From Candidatus Uhrbacteria bacterium (GTDB lineage Bacteria; Patescibacteriota; Patescibacteriia; 2-12-FULL-60-25): a stretch of DNA of 64,000 nt. The notes beneath the pieces are model-generated. The model made no database searches. It had not been told where the DNA came from and saw nothing but the letters and a program-made list of their open reading frames with translations. The DNA lies in contig JAHBAS020000024.1 in the NCBI GenBank assembly GCA_018499965.2, forward strand, positions 1 through 64,000, written 5' to 3'. Numbering within the stretch: position 1 is the first letter of the stretch; every line of letters starts with the position of its first letter. This document shows, piece after piece, positions 42,294 to 50,410 of the stretch. The position numbers and the translations under genes were made by a program.

Positions 42294-42380
42294 AGACCTT
42301 GATTCTATTGCATAAACAACCACTTATCCACAGACAAAAAAAACGAAACACGCACCCACCCCTAAATAAATCAAGCTACC

Positions 42381-42409
42381 TTGACATTTTCGCCGTTTTA
42401 TCCTATGCT
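42381..42409 (+). promoter_or_regulatory. Promoter of the beta-barrel-like gene
   Basis: A perfect TTGACA and TATGCT at 17-nt spacing. The leader of about 30 nt carries CGGAG before the ATG at 42446. Confidence 0.75.
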
Positions 42410-42445
42410 CCGCAGCACCTGGAAGATTTTGCCTACGGAGAACTC

Positions 42446-43033
42446 ATGAACATTCACAAATTTTTCGGTTTTGTTTCCCTTCTATTCTGTCTCGTTATCA
42501 CATCGCTCGCATCAGCAAGCCCCGCGCGCGTTGTTCTATGGGCGCACGGGGATACCCCTCTCAAAGAGAAGAGCATCGTTTCGCTACGAAGCGACATGGC
42601 TATTGCTGGTTTGGAAAGCAATCGCCCTACGACGTACATCTACTTCGGATTAGGTTTCGATCTATCGAAACGCATCCGAGTCGATGCATTCGCAGGATAC
42701 GATACGCTCAATGAGTACATCGCGTCACCCAGGCTCGTAACGGCCTGGGACAAGTTCTCGACATGGACGCTCGTTGAGTACTATTCCAAAAACAAAGGCG
42801 GGTACATCTTTCAAATGGCTGATTATGCGCCGACCAAATGGCTGCAAGCTGGAGCAGAGTATGAATGGTTCGGATCGTACAAAACGATCGACCAATCCAG
42901 CCATGGCTTTGGCCCGCATCTTCTGTTCAATCTGGGTCGATACGGTCTAGATACCGTACTGCAAGCGCGACAGTATGCTGCAGGCAGCAACTGGAAGGCG
43001 GCACCATTCTTTCGTGTCCACTTCTTCTTATAG
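42446..43033 (+). CDS. Exported beta-rich protein, outer-membrane-barrel-like
   Basis: A 195-aa protein with a clear signal peptide (KFFGFVSLLFCLVITSLASA, then SPA). The mature part is made of alternating polar/apolar segments with many aromatic residues (TTYIYFGLGFDLSKRIRVDA, FSTWTLVEYYSKNKGGYIFQ, WLQAGAEYEWFGSYK, LDTVLQARQYA). It ends FFRVHFFL, a terminal aromatic/aliphatic strand like the insertion signal of outer-membrane barrels. About eight strands can be drawn. This would be odd in an organism thought to lack a classical outer membrane, so a soluble beta-sandwich is an alternative. It is a stand-alone gene with strong promoter and terminator. Confidence 0.6.
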   Translation: MNIHKFFGFVSLLFCLVITSLASASPARVVLWAHGDTPLKEKSIVSLRSDMAIAGLESNRPTTYIYFGLGFDLSKRIRVDAFAGYDTLNEYIASPRLVTAWDKFSTWTLVEYYSKNKGGYIFQMADYAPTKWLQAGAEYEWFGSYKTIDQSSHGFGPHLLFNLGRYGLDTVLQARQYAAGSNWKAAPFFRVHFFL

Positions 43034-43058
43034 ACGGGAACAGAACCGCTACTTCACT

Positions 43059-43100
43059 ACAGGCATCGAACATCCGTTCGATGCCTGTTGTTGTTTTTTT
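43059..43100 (+). terminator. Strong intrinsic terminator
   Basis: ACAGGCATCGAAC and GTTCGATGCCTGT form a perfect 13-bp stem with ATCC loop, followed by TGTTGTTTTTTT. Confidence 0.92.
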
Positions 43101-43113
43101 GAATATCCCTTCT

Positions 43114-43491
43114 CTACGCCTTCCTCACCACCCTCACCCCTTCTTTTATTCCCCACTCCGCAGCTTTCCCGGCATTCACTTCAAGTACGTGATTCGCGGA
43201 GACGCGAGAACAAATAATCCGAGGCAACGCGAACCCTTTTGGATACGGAACATTCGAGACCACGGAAACAACGATACCATTACGAATAAAAATAATATCG
43301 ATCGGAAACTTCATGCCGAACATCCAAAAATATTGAACGGATACGAATGGAAAAACAAAGAGCATGCCATGATTCACATCTAAACCTTCACGTCCGAACA
43401 ATCCCCTCATCCGCGCCCACCACGAAGAAGCGATCTCAACGAAAATTTCGCGATCACCGATTTGGAGAATGGTTGAGTTGAGTGGCTTCAT
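43114..43491 (-). CDS. DUF192 protein
   Basis: A 125-aa member of the DUF192 family. It shows VEIASSWWARMRGLFGREGL (family RxxGLMxR-like region), NHGMLFVFP, FWMFGMKFPIDIIFI and the closing VLEVNAGKAAEWGIKEGVRV. No signal peptide is visible in this copy, while its paralogue at 43598 has an N-terminal membrane helix. The fold is a small beta barrel of unknown role. A family-A repeat element separates the two genes. Confidence 0.9.
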   Translation of the reverse strand: MKPLNSTILQIGDREIFVEIASSWWARMRGLFGREGLDVNHGMLFVFPFVSVQYFWMFGMKFPIDIIFIRNGIVVSVVSNVPYPKGFALPRIICSRVSANHVLEVNAGKAAEWGIKEGVRVVRKA

Positions 43492-43500
43492 ACGCTATCT

Positions 43501-43598
43501 AGAACCCCTAAATCCCCTTGTCAGGGGACTTGAGCGCGGTACTGAGGAGATATTTGCATTAAAGTCTCCCCTGACAAGGGGAGATTTAGAGGGGTTCT
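43501..43598. mobile_element. Short inverted-repeat element of the AGAACCCCTAAATCCCC family
   Basis: The left arm at 43501-43545 carries GAGCGCGGTACT, and the right arm at 43561-43598 is its reverse complement with a few single-base insertions. ATCT occurs near both ends, which may or may not be a target duplication. The right end touches the stop codon of the second DUF192 gene. Confidence 0.65.
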
Positions 43599-44116
43599 CA
43601 TCTAAACACCTCCACTCTCGTTCCCTCTACAATTCCCCACTCCGCGGCTTTCCCGGCGTTAATCTCTAGGACCTGATCTGCGTCCGTCTTTGATCGAACG
43701 ATCGCGGGCGTAAGGCTTTCGGATGTAGGAGGTGGAACATCTGCATGAACATCTACCACTACGCCTTCTCGAAGAAAAATGATATCGAGCGGAAATTTCA
43801 TGCGATGCATCCAGAATATTTGCGGTTCTGGTCGATCGAACAAGAAGAGCATGCCGTGATCGCTAGACAAAAACTCACGATCAGACAAGCCCTGCTCACG
43901 CGCCGCATTCGTCATCGCGAGTTCGACGACGATCTGACGCGAACCGACATCAACGAGCGCGCTTGGAAGCACGCCAACCACCGGCGTTTCCCGATGCGCC
44001 TCGCGCTCCATCTGCAACATTAAGCCAATAAATAACGCAGCGCAGGAAATGACAACGCAGCACGCCACGAGCATCTTTTGTCCCGGCAAGTGGCTATTTC
44101 CTGGCTTGACGAGCAT
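43598..44116 (-). CDS. DUF192 protein with N-terminal membrane anchor
   Basis: A 172-aa paralogue of the gene at 43114. The N-terminus has a transmembrane helix (MLVACCVVISCAALFIGLML). The DUF192 part follows: VELAMTNAAREQGLSDREFL, DHGMLFLFDRPEPQIFWMHR, KFPLDIIFLREGVVVDV and VLEINAGKAAEWGIVEGTRV. It is probably exposed outside the cell or in the periplasm-like space. It overlaps the start-proximal end of the WecA/MraY-like gene's tail by 23 nt. The stop codon abuts a repeat element. Confidence 0.9.
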   Translation of the reverse strand: MLVKPGNSHLPGQKMLVACCVVISCAALFIGLMLQMEREAHRETPVVGVLPSALVDVGSRQIVVELAMTNAAREQGLSDREFLSSDHGMLFLFDRPEPQIFWMHRMKFPLDIIFLREGVVVDVHADVPPPTSESLTPAIVRSKTDADQVLEINAGKAAEWGIVEGTRVEVFR

Positions 44117-45155
44117 ACGCAGTAACGGAAAATCCGATCACGAGGATCAAAAGACCGGCTAATAAAAACATCTTTCCCCTGGTCTGCATGGTCAACGCCG
44201 CAAGACCAAAAATCGCCGCAACCGCCCAAATGACTCGAGCGGTCATGCGAGGAGACAGACCCGCATTCATTAAACGATGATGGATATGCGTAGCATCCCC
44301 ACGGAATGGCGACACGCCGCGCAACATCCGACCGATCACGACCACGCCGATGTCGATAATCGGAATTCCAAGCGCAATCGCAGCGGTCGCGACTTTTGCT
44401 CCAGAGATAATCGAAAGAACCGCGAGCGAAAAACCCGCGATCGTACTCCCCGCCTCGCCCAAAAAAATAGATCCTGATCGGTTGAATCGAATGAATCCCA
44501 AATGGATTGCCGCGATCGAAAGCGCGAGCAATGCCACGATAGGCTGGAAGTACGCCAAAGACGATGCAAGCGCACCAATGAGTAAGGCGCTGACGATCGT
44601 AAGTCCGGAAACCAATCCATCCAATCCATCAAGTAGCTTCATGGCGTAAGTCACCACAAGCAACCATAAAATCGTTAAGATGTCTGCAGGCCAAGAAAAA
44701 GAAAGGAGACCGTCCAGGAAGGAAAACTTCTGCCACACGAGCGAGAACGCTCCGCCCATTGGATTCGTGACATAGCTAATGCCGCTTCCGGAGAGCACGA
44801 TCACGACGGATGCGGCGAGCGGAAAAAGGAATTGAGCCCATGAAGGAAGCGTAAACGCATCATCGAGCATGCCACCGATCATGAGAATGGCGATCCCGCA
44901 GCCGAAACCGACGACCTGCATCATGCGAAGCTCGGATCCGTCCACGAGCGGCGAGACCGCGATAAGCGCCAAGATAATCGATGATCCGGTCGCGACGCCG
45001 CCCCACAAGGCAGTCCGTTTTTGATGGATCTTCCGTCCGCCAACAGGTTCGTCGCACACGCCAATCGCAAATGCCGCCCGACGGATCACCCACGTCAAAA
45101 CCATAGACACCAGGAGGGATCCAAGAATGACGAGAAAGAAGAATAAAGAAAACAT
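44094..45155 (-). CDS. WecA/TagO-MraY family polyprenyl-phosphate sugar-1-phosphate transferase
   Basis: A 353-aa protein with about ten transmembrane helices. Active-site features are IGGMLDDAF (Asp pair), MKLLDGLDGLVSG, FLGEAGSTIAGF and DATHIHHRL. The HIHHRL end is typical of WecA/TagO enzymes, which start teichoic or capsular polymers, rather than MraY. Two usual residues differ: Lys replaces the Asn before DGxDG, and FLGEAGS replaces F.GDxGS, so activity should be checked. It links undecaprenyl phosphate to the polysaccharide genes elsewhere. Its leader has the CTACGGACC motif. Confidence 0.85.
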   Translation of the reverse strand: MFSLFFFLVILGSLLVSMVLTWVIRRAAFAIGVCDEPVGGRKIHQKRTALWGGVATGSSIILALIAVSPLVDGSELRMMQVVGFGCGIAILMIGGMLDDAFTLPSWAQFLFPLAASVVIVLSGSGISYVTNPMGGAFSLVWQKFSFLDGLLSFSWPADILTILWLLVVTYAMKLLDGLDGLVSGLTIVSALLIGALASSLAYFQPIVALLALSIAAIHLGFIRFNRSGSIFLGEAGSTIAGFSLAVLSIISGAKVATAAIALGIPIIDIGVVVIGRMLRGVSPFRGDATHIHHRLMNAGLSPRMTARVIWAVAAIFGLAALTMQTRGKMFLLAGLLILVIGFSVTAYARQARK

Positions 45156-45164
45156 GGAGAAATA

Positions 45165-45173
45165 GGTCCGTAG
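45165..45173 (-). promoter_or_regulatory. CTACGGACC leader motif upstream of the WecA/MraY-like gene
   Basis: The same 9-mer as before alaS and uvrA, continuing as CTACGGACCTAT as at uvrA, and ending 9 nt before the ATG at 45155. Confidence 0.5.
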
Positions 45174-45234
45174 AGTGGGAACTCACGAAGAGTGTCGCGG
45201 GCGGAGAGATAGATGTCAAACAATATACCTATCC

Positions 45235-45269
45235 GGCCCCCTCCCTTTTAAGGGAGGGCTAGGGTGGGT
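45235..45269. repeat. GC-rich palindrome after the Clp gene
   Basis: CCCTCCCTTTTAAGGGAGGG is a 20-bp palindrome followed by CTAGGGTGGGTG. The core is shared with the palindromes at 1-40, 11102-11131 and 60411-60430. It lies about 20 nt after the Clp stop codon. Confidence 0.65.
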
Positions 45270-45285
45270 GTAGAGCTAGCCTATA

Positions 45286-47952
45286 CTACGTCCCAATCGC
45301 CTTTGCTGGTTCAACAGCGAGCGTCGCATCCGCTTTTAATACGACCGTGTCACGACGCTTGATGCTATTGCGAAGCAAGAGATCCGCCAACTGCGTATCC
45401 ACACGATCCTGGATCACACGACGAAGCGGACGCGCGCCGAAGAGCGGATCGAAGCCAGCTTTTGCGAGAATCTCCACGCCCCCATCTTCCGCACGGAATC
45501 CGATGCCACGCTCGGCGAGCTGATGTTCGATGTGACGAAGCATAAGCCAACAAATCTGCTCCACATCATCCAACGTAAGCGGATGATACACGATCATGGC
45601 ATCAAAACGGTTCAAGAACTCCGGACGGAACAAGGTTTTCAATTCCCGTTCGATTAACGCGGTCTTGATTTGCTCGATCGGCGTTCCGAGCTGGATCTGT
45701 TCTTGAATATACGACGTTCCCGCGTTCGAAGTTGCGATAAGAACCACGTTCGTAAAATCAACCGTGCGACCGACGCCATCGGTTAATCGTCCGTCATCCA
45801 TGACCTGCAGGAACAGGTTCAAAATATCCGAATGCGCCTTTTCGATTTCATCAAGCAAGACAATGGAGAACGGACGTTTGCGCACCGCCTCAGTAAGAAG
45901 ACCGCCGCGCTCATCCCCTGCTGCGCCGATCATGCGATACACGGAATCCGCTTCCTGGTATTCCGACATGTCCACGCGAATCATATTCGCTTCATCGCCG
46001 AAATATTCCGCGGCCAACGCTTTTGCGGTCTCAGTTTTTCCAACACCCGTCGGACCCAAGAACAAGAAGTTCGCAATCGGCCGCTTGCCTTCACGGAGTT
46101 CCGCGCGTGCACGACGCATGGCTTGCGCCACCGCAGTCACCGCATCCACCTGACCGATCACACGCGTATGCAAACGCTCTTCCAAACCCAACAGCTTCTC
46201 GGATTCATCCTGAGACACAGCCTCCACTGGAATATTCGTCTTATCATGCACCACGCTTGCCACATCTTCTCCGGTAACCAAAGCCTGATCCCCTCGCGTG
46301 CGATGCGCGAGCACCGCAGCTTCACGAATCACATCCAAAGCCGTGGAAGGCATGGCTCGATCATGGAGGTATCGACTTGCGAGCTTTGCCGCACGCTCGA
46401 TCGCCGAGAACGTGAAAAAGACATTCTGCTTATACTCAATCGCTCCGGAGCGAGCCATGATCACGCGAATCGATTCATCAACACTCAGTTCAGGAACATC
46501 AACGCGCGCGAGCTTGGAGCCAAGCAAACGACGTTCGATATATGCCGTATACGCATCCGGCGTTGCGGTTCCGATCACGATAAAGCGTCCGCGATTCAAT
46601 TCATTTGCCAAGCTTTCCGAAAGATCCAATGGACCGCTCCCACGCGCCCCGGAAAGCGCTTCGATGCCCTCGAGGACAAGAATGATATTTCCGCTCATCT
46701 CGACTTCTTCCAGAATCGCAAAGAATCGCTCAGACGCGAGACTCGCATCGCCAGCGGCAACGACTTGCGGAATATTGATAGAAACAAGACGTCGATCGAA
46801 GAGCTCCGAAGGCACATCTTCTTCGACCATACGTCGCGCCAATCCTTCGATGAGCGCACGCTTCCCCACACCGCGAGGTCCGACGAGCACCACGGATCGC
46901 GATCCGCTTTCAATAGATCGAAGCAATTCCTCCATTTCCGTGGCACGTCCAACAATCGACGGGATATACCCGTTTCGTGCCGCAACCGTAAGGTCTTCGC
47001 TGAATCGATCGAGCAATGGCGTTGCACGAGCAGTCATGGAACGGTTCATCGCCGTCTTTGGCTTCAACATCGCTAAATGTGCAAAACGCTGATGGTCTTC
47101 GCGCATCTTTTCGCGCAAACGAATCCATTCCGCCACGTGTATCACGTGCTCTGGCGGATATCCCATACCATCAAATGCCTCACGAAGACGATCATCTTGC
47201 GTGAAACAGGCTAAGAATACTTCAATCGTCCGCACATTCATGCGTCGATCTTTTCGCGCCTGTTCATACGCGATAATCAACGCGCGAACCACGTCCGGCG
47301 AAAGCGTTGGCGCTTTTCGATCACTCGCTTCTCCGAGACGGATGAGTTGTGCGATCGGCTCCTTCGTTTTCTCAAAGGCCAGACCAACGCGAGCCAAGAA
47401 TCGCGCGCCGGTCATAGACGCAAGGGATGCTGCAAAAAGATGCGGGATGCCCACCTCGGCCTTTGAAAGATTTCGCGCCAATCGATACGCCGCATCAATC
47501 ACCTCCCAAACCTCGGCGCTAAAATACTCACTCACGTCAAAACGATGCTCCGCGCGATCGCGAGCTGTTTTCTCATGCTCCTTATTCCACACCGCACCCT
47601 TATCCCATCCCGGAATCCGCTTGGCATCCTGTCCGTATTCCATCAAGCGGAAGATCAGGAAACAATCAATAAAAATACCGAGCCAGAACAACGCAACTTC
47701 CGGATACCCTCCAAACCAAAACGCCGAGGTCAATACACCATCCAACGCATCAAGATGTACCACGCGCCATACGAAAATCGCCAAGGTCGTACCGGAGGCG
47801 ACCATGAGCAATAAGTGAAAAATCGTTGTGACCGTTCGACGAATGCGCCGGAACGCCAAATGAAACTCATCAACCGGCGCGCCCCAAATGAGCATGCCGT
47901 CCACGGATGCAAGACCGATCTTCGCCGCGGGTTCTTGTCTCTTCTCGCTCAT
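45286..47952 (-). CDS. Membrane-anchored ClpB/ClpC-type AAA+ ATPase
   Basis: An 888-aa protein. Two N-terminal transmembrane helices (IFHLLLMVASGTTLAIFVW; PEVALFWLGIFIDCFLIFRL) are followed by a Clp-N-like repeat domain (~135-285). D1 has LVGPRGVGKRALIEG and IILVLEGIEAL: the P-loop Ser/Thr is Arg and the Walker B Glu is lost, so D1 probably cannot hydrolyse ATP. D2 is intact (FLGPTGVGKTETAKALA; IVLLDEIEKAH; FRPEFLNRFD). Where ClpC has the LGF-type loop that docks ClpP, this protein reads IQLGTPIEQ, so ClpP binding is unlikely. It looks like a membrane-based unfoldase or disaggregase. Its start overlaps the upstream membrane-protein gene by 4 nt. Confidence 0.9.
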   Translation of the reverse strand: MSEKRQEPAAKIGLASVDGMLIWGAPVDEFHLAFRRIRRTVTTIFHLLLMVASGTTLAIFVWRVVHLDALDGVLTSAFWFGGYPEVALFWLGIFIDCFLIFRLMEYGQDAKRIPGWDKGAVWNKEHEKTARDRAEHRFDVSEYFSAEVWEVIDAAYRLARNLSKAEVGIPHLFAASLASMTGARFLARVGLAFEKTKEPIAQLIRLGEASDRKAPTLSPDVVRALIIAYEQARKDRRMNVRTIEVFLACFTQDDRLREAFDGMGYPPEHVIHVAEWIRLREKMREDHQRFAHLAMLKPKTAMNRSMTARATPLLDRFSEDLTVAARNGYIPSIVGRATEMEELLRSIESGSRSVVLVGPRGVGKRALIEGLARRMVEEDVPSELFDRRLVSINIPQVVAAGDASLASERFFAILEEVEMSGNIILVLEGIEALSGARGSGPLDLSESLANELNRGRFIVIGTATPDAYTAYIERRLLGSKLARVDVPELSVDESIRVIMARSGAIEYKQNVFFTFSAIERAAKLASRYLHDRAMPSTALDVIREAAVLAHRTRGDQALVTGEDVASVVHDKTNIPVEAVSQDESEKLLGLEERLHTRVIGQVDAVTAVAQAMRRARAELREGKRPIANFLFLGPTGVGKTETAKALAAEYFGDEANMIRVDMSEYQEADSVYRMIGAAGDERGGLLTEAVRKRPFSIVLLDEIEKAHSDILNLFLQVMDDGRLTDGVGRTVDFTNVVLIATSNAGTSYIQEQIQLGTPIEQIKTALIERELKTLFRPEFLNRFDAMIVYHPLTLDDVEQICWLMLRHIEHQLAERGIGFRAEDGGVEILAKAGFDPLFGARPLRRVIQDRVDTQLADLLLRNSIKRRDTVVLKADATLAVEPAKAIGT

Positions 47953-48344
47953 AGCGCAGACGTCCGATCATGGATGGCGCTCAATACGCCACCCTGAATC
48001 GCCAAAATCAATGCCGTCGGAGGCAAAAGTACCCAAACCGCAATCCCAACTGCATACAAGAGGATTTCAAATACCAACCCGATGCATCGCCCGATCAATA
48101 CGACCAGTCGCATGAACACGCTGATCAATCGGCTCGTCCAATCATGCAAACCGTACATCGGAACGAAAAAATTCCGTATCCACACGCCAAAAGCGTATGC
48201 ACGAATGCGATATCCAATTGCCGTATACGCCGCATTCATCACCCGCTGCAACCCACGGGTATACCACCATACCGGAAACCAAACGATGCTCCCCGCAAGG
48301 TCAACGAAAAGAAGTTGCGCAACAGCACCAACGCGCGATTTCAT
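47949..48344 (-). CDS. Membrane protein coupled to the Clp ATPase
   Basis: A 131-aa hydrophobic protein with three or four membrane-embedded segments (LLFVDLAGSIVWFPVWWY; FGVWIRNFFVPMYGL; LVVLIGRCIGLVFEILLYAV; AVWVLLPPTALILAIQGGVL). It is rich in Trp and Tyr, and no family is recognised. The 4-nt stop/start overlap with the membrane Clp gene means coupled translation, so it is probably a partner or adaptor. A TGCTATACT extended -10 lies 7 nt before its ATG, so this promoter drives a leaderless two-gene operon. Confidence 0.6.
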   Translation of the reverse strand: MKSRVGAVAQLLFVDLAGSIVWFPVWWYTRGLQRVMNAAYTAIGYRIRAYAFGVWIRNFFVPMYGLHDWTSRLISVFMRLVVLIGRCIGLVFEILLYAVGIAVWVLLPPTALILAIQGGVLSAIHDRTSAL

Positions 48345-48351
48345 AGGGACA

Positions 48352-48360
48352 AGTATAGCA
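48352..48360 (-). promoter_or_regulatory. Extended -10 promoter TGCTATACT, 7 nt before ATG
   Basis: Identical to the box before trxB. It starts the membrane-partner/Clp operon; the transcription start would fall at the start codon at 48344. Confidence 0.65.
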
Positions 48361-48400
48361 CGCGGAGAGGTGGAGGGAGAAGAAAAGAAATAGGAAGGAG

Positions 48401-48434
48401 AAACAAAAAACGCCTCGACGACCGCCGAAGCGTT
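48401..48434 (-). terminator. Terminator of the mraZ-rsmH-ftsL operon
   Basis: AACGCTTCG and CGAGGCGTT form a 9-bp stem (one G-U) and are followed by TTTTGTTT on the minus strand. Confidence 0.7.
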
Positions 48435-48440
48435 TCCTGT

Positions 48441-48530
48441 TTATAATTGACCGTGATAGGTACGAGTTCCCCAGTCCCTGTTCAGAAGGCCGAGAAACCC
48501 TGGTGCGCTTTCAAGAACATCCGGTAGCAC
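48441..48530 (-). CDS. Possible 29-residue peptide after ftsL
   Basis: A GTG start has AGGTGA 4 nt upstream, and the TGA of that SD is the ftsL stop codon, so translation could be coupled. The frame ends 7 nt before the terminator hairpin. The peptide begins VLPDVLESAPGFLGLLNRDW and ends HGQL. It has no recognised family and could be chance, since the frame is short; it is listed because the signals are well placed. Confidence 0.3.
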   Translation of the reverse strand: MLPDVLESAPGFLGLLNRDWGTRTYHGQL

Positions 48531-48534
48531 AAAC

Positions 48535-48909
48535 TCACCTGGCGAGGGCGTACGAATGGCCGACATCAACCGAATCAACCTGTTTGACGGCGACGAACCC
48601 GAGATCTTGCGCGCGAGCAGCCATGGCGTCGATCGAGGAAAGTCGAGCGACATCCATTTCGAGCGACCGTGCTTCGCTTTGCAAACGCTCTAAGCGTTGC
48701 TCTGCGTCACGGAGCTGGAATCCGCGCGCCGAAGAAGCCGTGATAAAGCCGATGTAGGTCAGGACAAACCCGAAGATCATCGTCCAAATCAAGGTCTCCC
48801 AGAGGAGCGGAGCATTCTGTGCAAGCTGGCGAACCCAAGGTTGCGCCATCCCGAGCCGTTCATGCGGCTTCGTCATTGTGAGTGCGTATGCACGTGTTGC
48901 GTTAGTCAT
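48535..48909 (-). CDS. ftsL: FtsL-like cell division protein
   Basis: A 124-aa bitopic protein. A cytoplasmic N-terminus (residues 1-50), one transmembrane helix (TLIWTMIFGFVLTYIGFI) and a leucine-zipper-like coiled coil (FQLRDAEQRLERLQSEARSL) match FtsL/DivIC topology, and the position after rsmH is where ftsL is always found. The closing region (MAARAQDLGFVAVKQVDSVD) resembles FtsL's ending. It should link FtsQ/B to the FtsWI synthase at the septum. Sequence similarity in this family is low, so the call rests on topology and context. Confidence 0.75.
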   Translation of the reverse strand: MTNATRAYALTMTKPHERLGMAQPWVRQLAQNAPLLWETLIWTMIFGFVLTYIGFITASSARGFQLRDAEQRLERLQSEARSLEMDVARLSSIDAMAARAQDLGFVAVKQVDSVDVGHSYALAR

Positions 48910-48993
48910 TTTGTTTGGTATTGGTTTTCTTACGAACGAAAGAACAAAAAGCTGCACGTCTCCGTGCAGTTCTGCGCGAAAACTTTTTTTTAA

Positions 48994-49872
48994 TTACATC
49001 CGTTCTGCGACGCGAAGCTTGGCGCTGCGCGACCGAGGGTTCTCCATCACTTCCTGCTCGGATGGAGCAAGAGGTTTTTTGGTGATGGCATTCCACGGTT
49101 CGGCGGCAAACGCACGCTTCACAATGCGGTCTTCCAATGAATGGAAGGTGATGATGGCTAAACGCCCGCCAGGTTTGAGCACGCGTGACGCGGCTTCAAT
49201 GGCGATTTTGAGCGTTTCGAGCTCATCATTCACCGCAATGCGAAGGGCTTGAAATGCCTTCGTTGCAGGATGGATATGAGACGGAATATGCGGCACGGAG
49301 CGCGTGATCACGGATACGAGATCCAGGGTCCCGATAATCCGTGCGGACTTGCGCGCATCCACGATCCCATGAGCGATCCGTCGCGCGAACGGCTCTTCGC
49401 CGAACACGCTTAAGACGCGTTCAATATCCTGTACCGTCCACGTGTTCACGATATCTGCGGCGGTTAAGCCATCATCATTCGCATGCGGACCAAGACGCAT
49501 GTCTAGCGGTCCATCGATGCGGAATGAGAGACCCTTCGTCGGATCATCCAGCTCATCGGAACTCAATCCGAGGTCAAGCAAGATGCCATCAAGGGGCGCA
49601 AGGCCATTCGCTTCTGCGGCGCGATCAAGGTGACGGAAATTTTCTTCCGCACACATCCATCGAGCACCGTAGGGAGCTAAAAGCTCTCGTGTACGCGCAA
49701 GGGCTGATCGATCGACATCAAGGGAAAGCACTTTGCCATCCGGAGCACAGGCTTGAAGCAACGCACGGGTATGCGTTCCCCCGCCGAGCGTCCCATCAAG
49801 GTAACGCCCACCGGGTTGAGGTTGTAATCCCTCAATAGCCTCTTGCACCATTACGGCAATGTGTTTGGTCAT
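48994..49872 (-). CDS. rsmH: 16S rRNA m4C1402 methyltransferase RsmH
   Basis: A 292-aa SAM enzyme that modifies C1402 of 16S rRNA. It shows HIAVMVQEAIEGL, YLDGTLGGGTHTRALLQ (SAM loop), DGILLDLGLSSDELDDPTKG and FRIDGPLDMR. FQALRIAVNDELE, GRLAIITFHSLEDRIVKRAF and the family ending NPRSRSAKLRVAER complete the family pattern. The ATG before TKHIAVMV is used; it lies 5 nt after mraZ. The gene is the second in the division operon. Confidence 0.96.
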   Translation of the reverse strand: MTKHIAVMVQEAIEGLQPQPGGRYLDGTLGGGTHTRALLQACAPDGKVLSLDVDRSALARTRELLAPYGARWMCAEENFRHLDRAAEANGLAPLDGILLDLGLSSDELDDPTKGLSFRIDGPLDMRLGPHANDDGLTAADIVNTWTVQDIERVLSVFGEEPFARRIAHGIVDARKSARIIGTLDLVSVITRSVPHIPSHIHPATKAFQALRIAVNDELETLKIAIEAASRVLKPGGRLAIITFHSLEDRIVKRAFAAEPWNAITKKPLAPSEQEVMENPRSRSAKLRVAERM

Positions 49873-49877
49873 ATTCG

Positions 49878-50309
49878 TTACATGCCATCCGCTCCAAGGC
49901 GTTCGGCAATTGCATTCCCATCTGCTTCGGTCTTTTCGCGGTAGGTATTCCATGTCTCTTCATCCCAGATTTCGATACGGTCATAGAGACCGGTCACGAC
50001 GACATTCTTACTGAGATTGGCATACTCCCGCAAGTAGATAGGGATACTAATACGACCACTTGCATCGATCTCCGCCTCCATAGCGCCCGCAAGCATGAGT
50101 CGGGCGAAGGCGCGGGTATCAGATTTTCCGAGCGGGAGAGCGGCGAGCTTTTGTGCAAGCCGCTCCCACTCGGTTTTTGGGTACAGGAAGAGTGATCGAT
50201 CCAATCCACGCGTAATGACGAGGCCATGAGCCACGTCTGCGCGGAACTTCACTGGAACCGATAATCGGCCTTTTTCATCAAGGGTATGACTGTATTGGCC
50301 GATAAACAT
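49878..50309 (-). CDS. mraZ: Transcriptional regulator MraZ
   Basis: A 143-aa protein with two MraZ/AbrB-like repeats: MFIGQYSHTLDEKGRLSVPV and KFRAD in the first, and EAEIDASGRISIPIYLREYA in the second. It also has the DGRI-type DASGR loop and IEIWDEETW. It forms ring-shaped oligomers that bind repeated TGGG boxes and repress the division operon. A matching operator lies just upstream of it (50386-50410), so it regulates itself. Heads the mraZ-rsmH-ftsL operon. Confidence 0.96.
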   Translation of the reverse strand: MFIGQYSHTLDEKGRLSVPVKFRADVAHGLVITRGLDRSLFLYPKTEWERLAQKLAALPLGKSDTRAFARLMLAGAMEAEIDASGRISIPIYLREYANLSKNVVVTGLYDRIEIWDEETWNTYREKTEADGNAIAERLGADGM

Positions 50310-50385
50310 AAAAAGCCAATAGCAGGGACAAAAAAGACGGATCTCGGAAGGATGTCTCCTTCACAAACTCTCCCGTCTCTGTGTT

Positions 50386-50410
50386 TCCCACTACTCACCA
50401 CCTGATCCCA
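50386..50410 (-). promoter_or_regulatory. MraZ operator (three TGG boxes at 10-nt period)
   Basis: Reading the minus strand: TGGGA-N5-TGGTG-N5-TGGGA. This matches the known MraZ box layout of three TGGGN repeats separated by 5 nt. It begins inside the -10 box of the mraZ promoter, so binding would block transcription. Confidence 0.85.

Noticed and set aside
45832-47076. 414-codon open frame antisense to the Clp ATPase gene
   Set aside because: It lies wholly within a well-supported gene, has no ribosome-binding site and codes a His/Arg-rich low-quality sequence typical of an antisense shadow of a GC-balanced gene.
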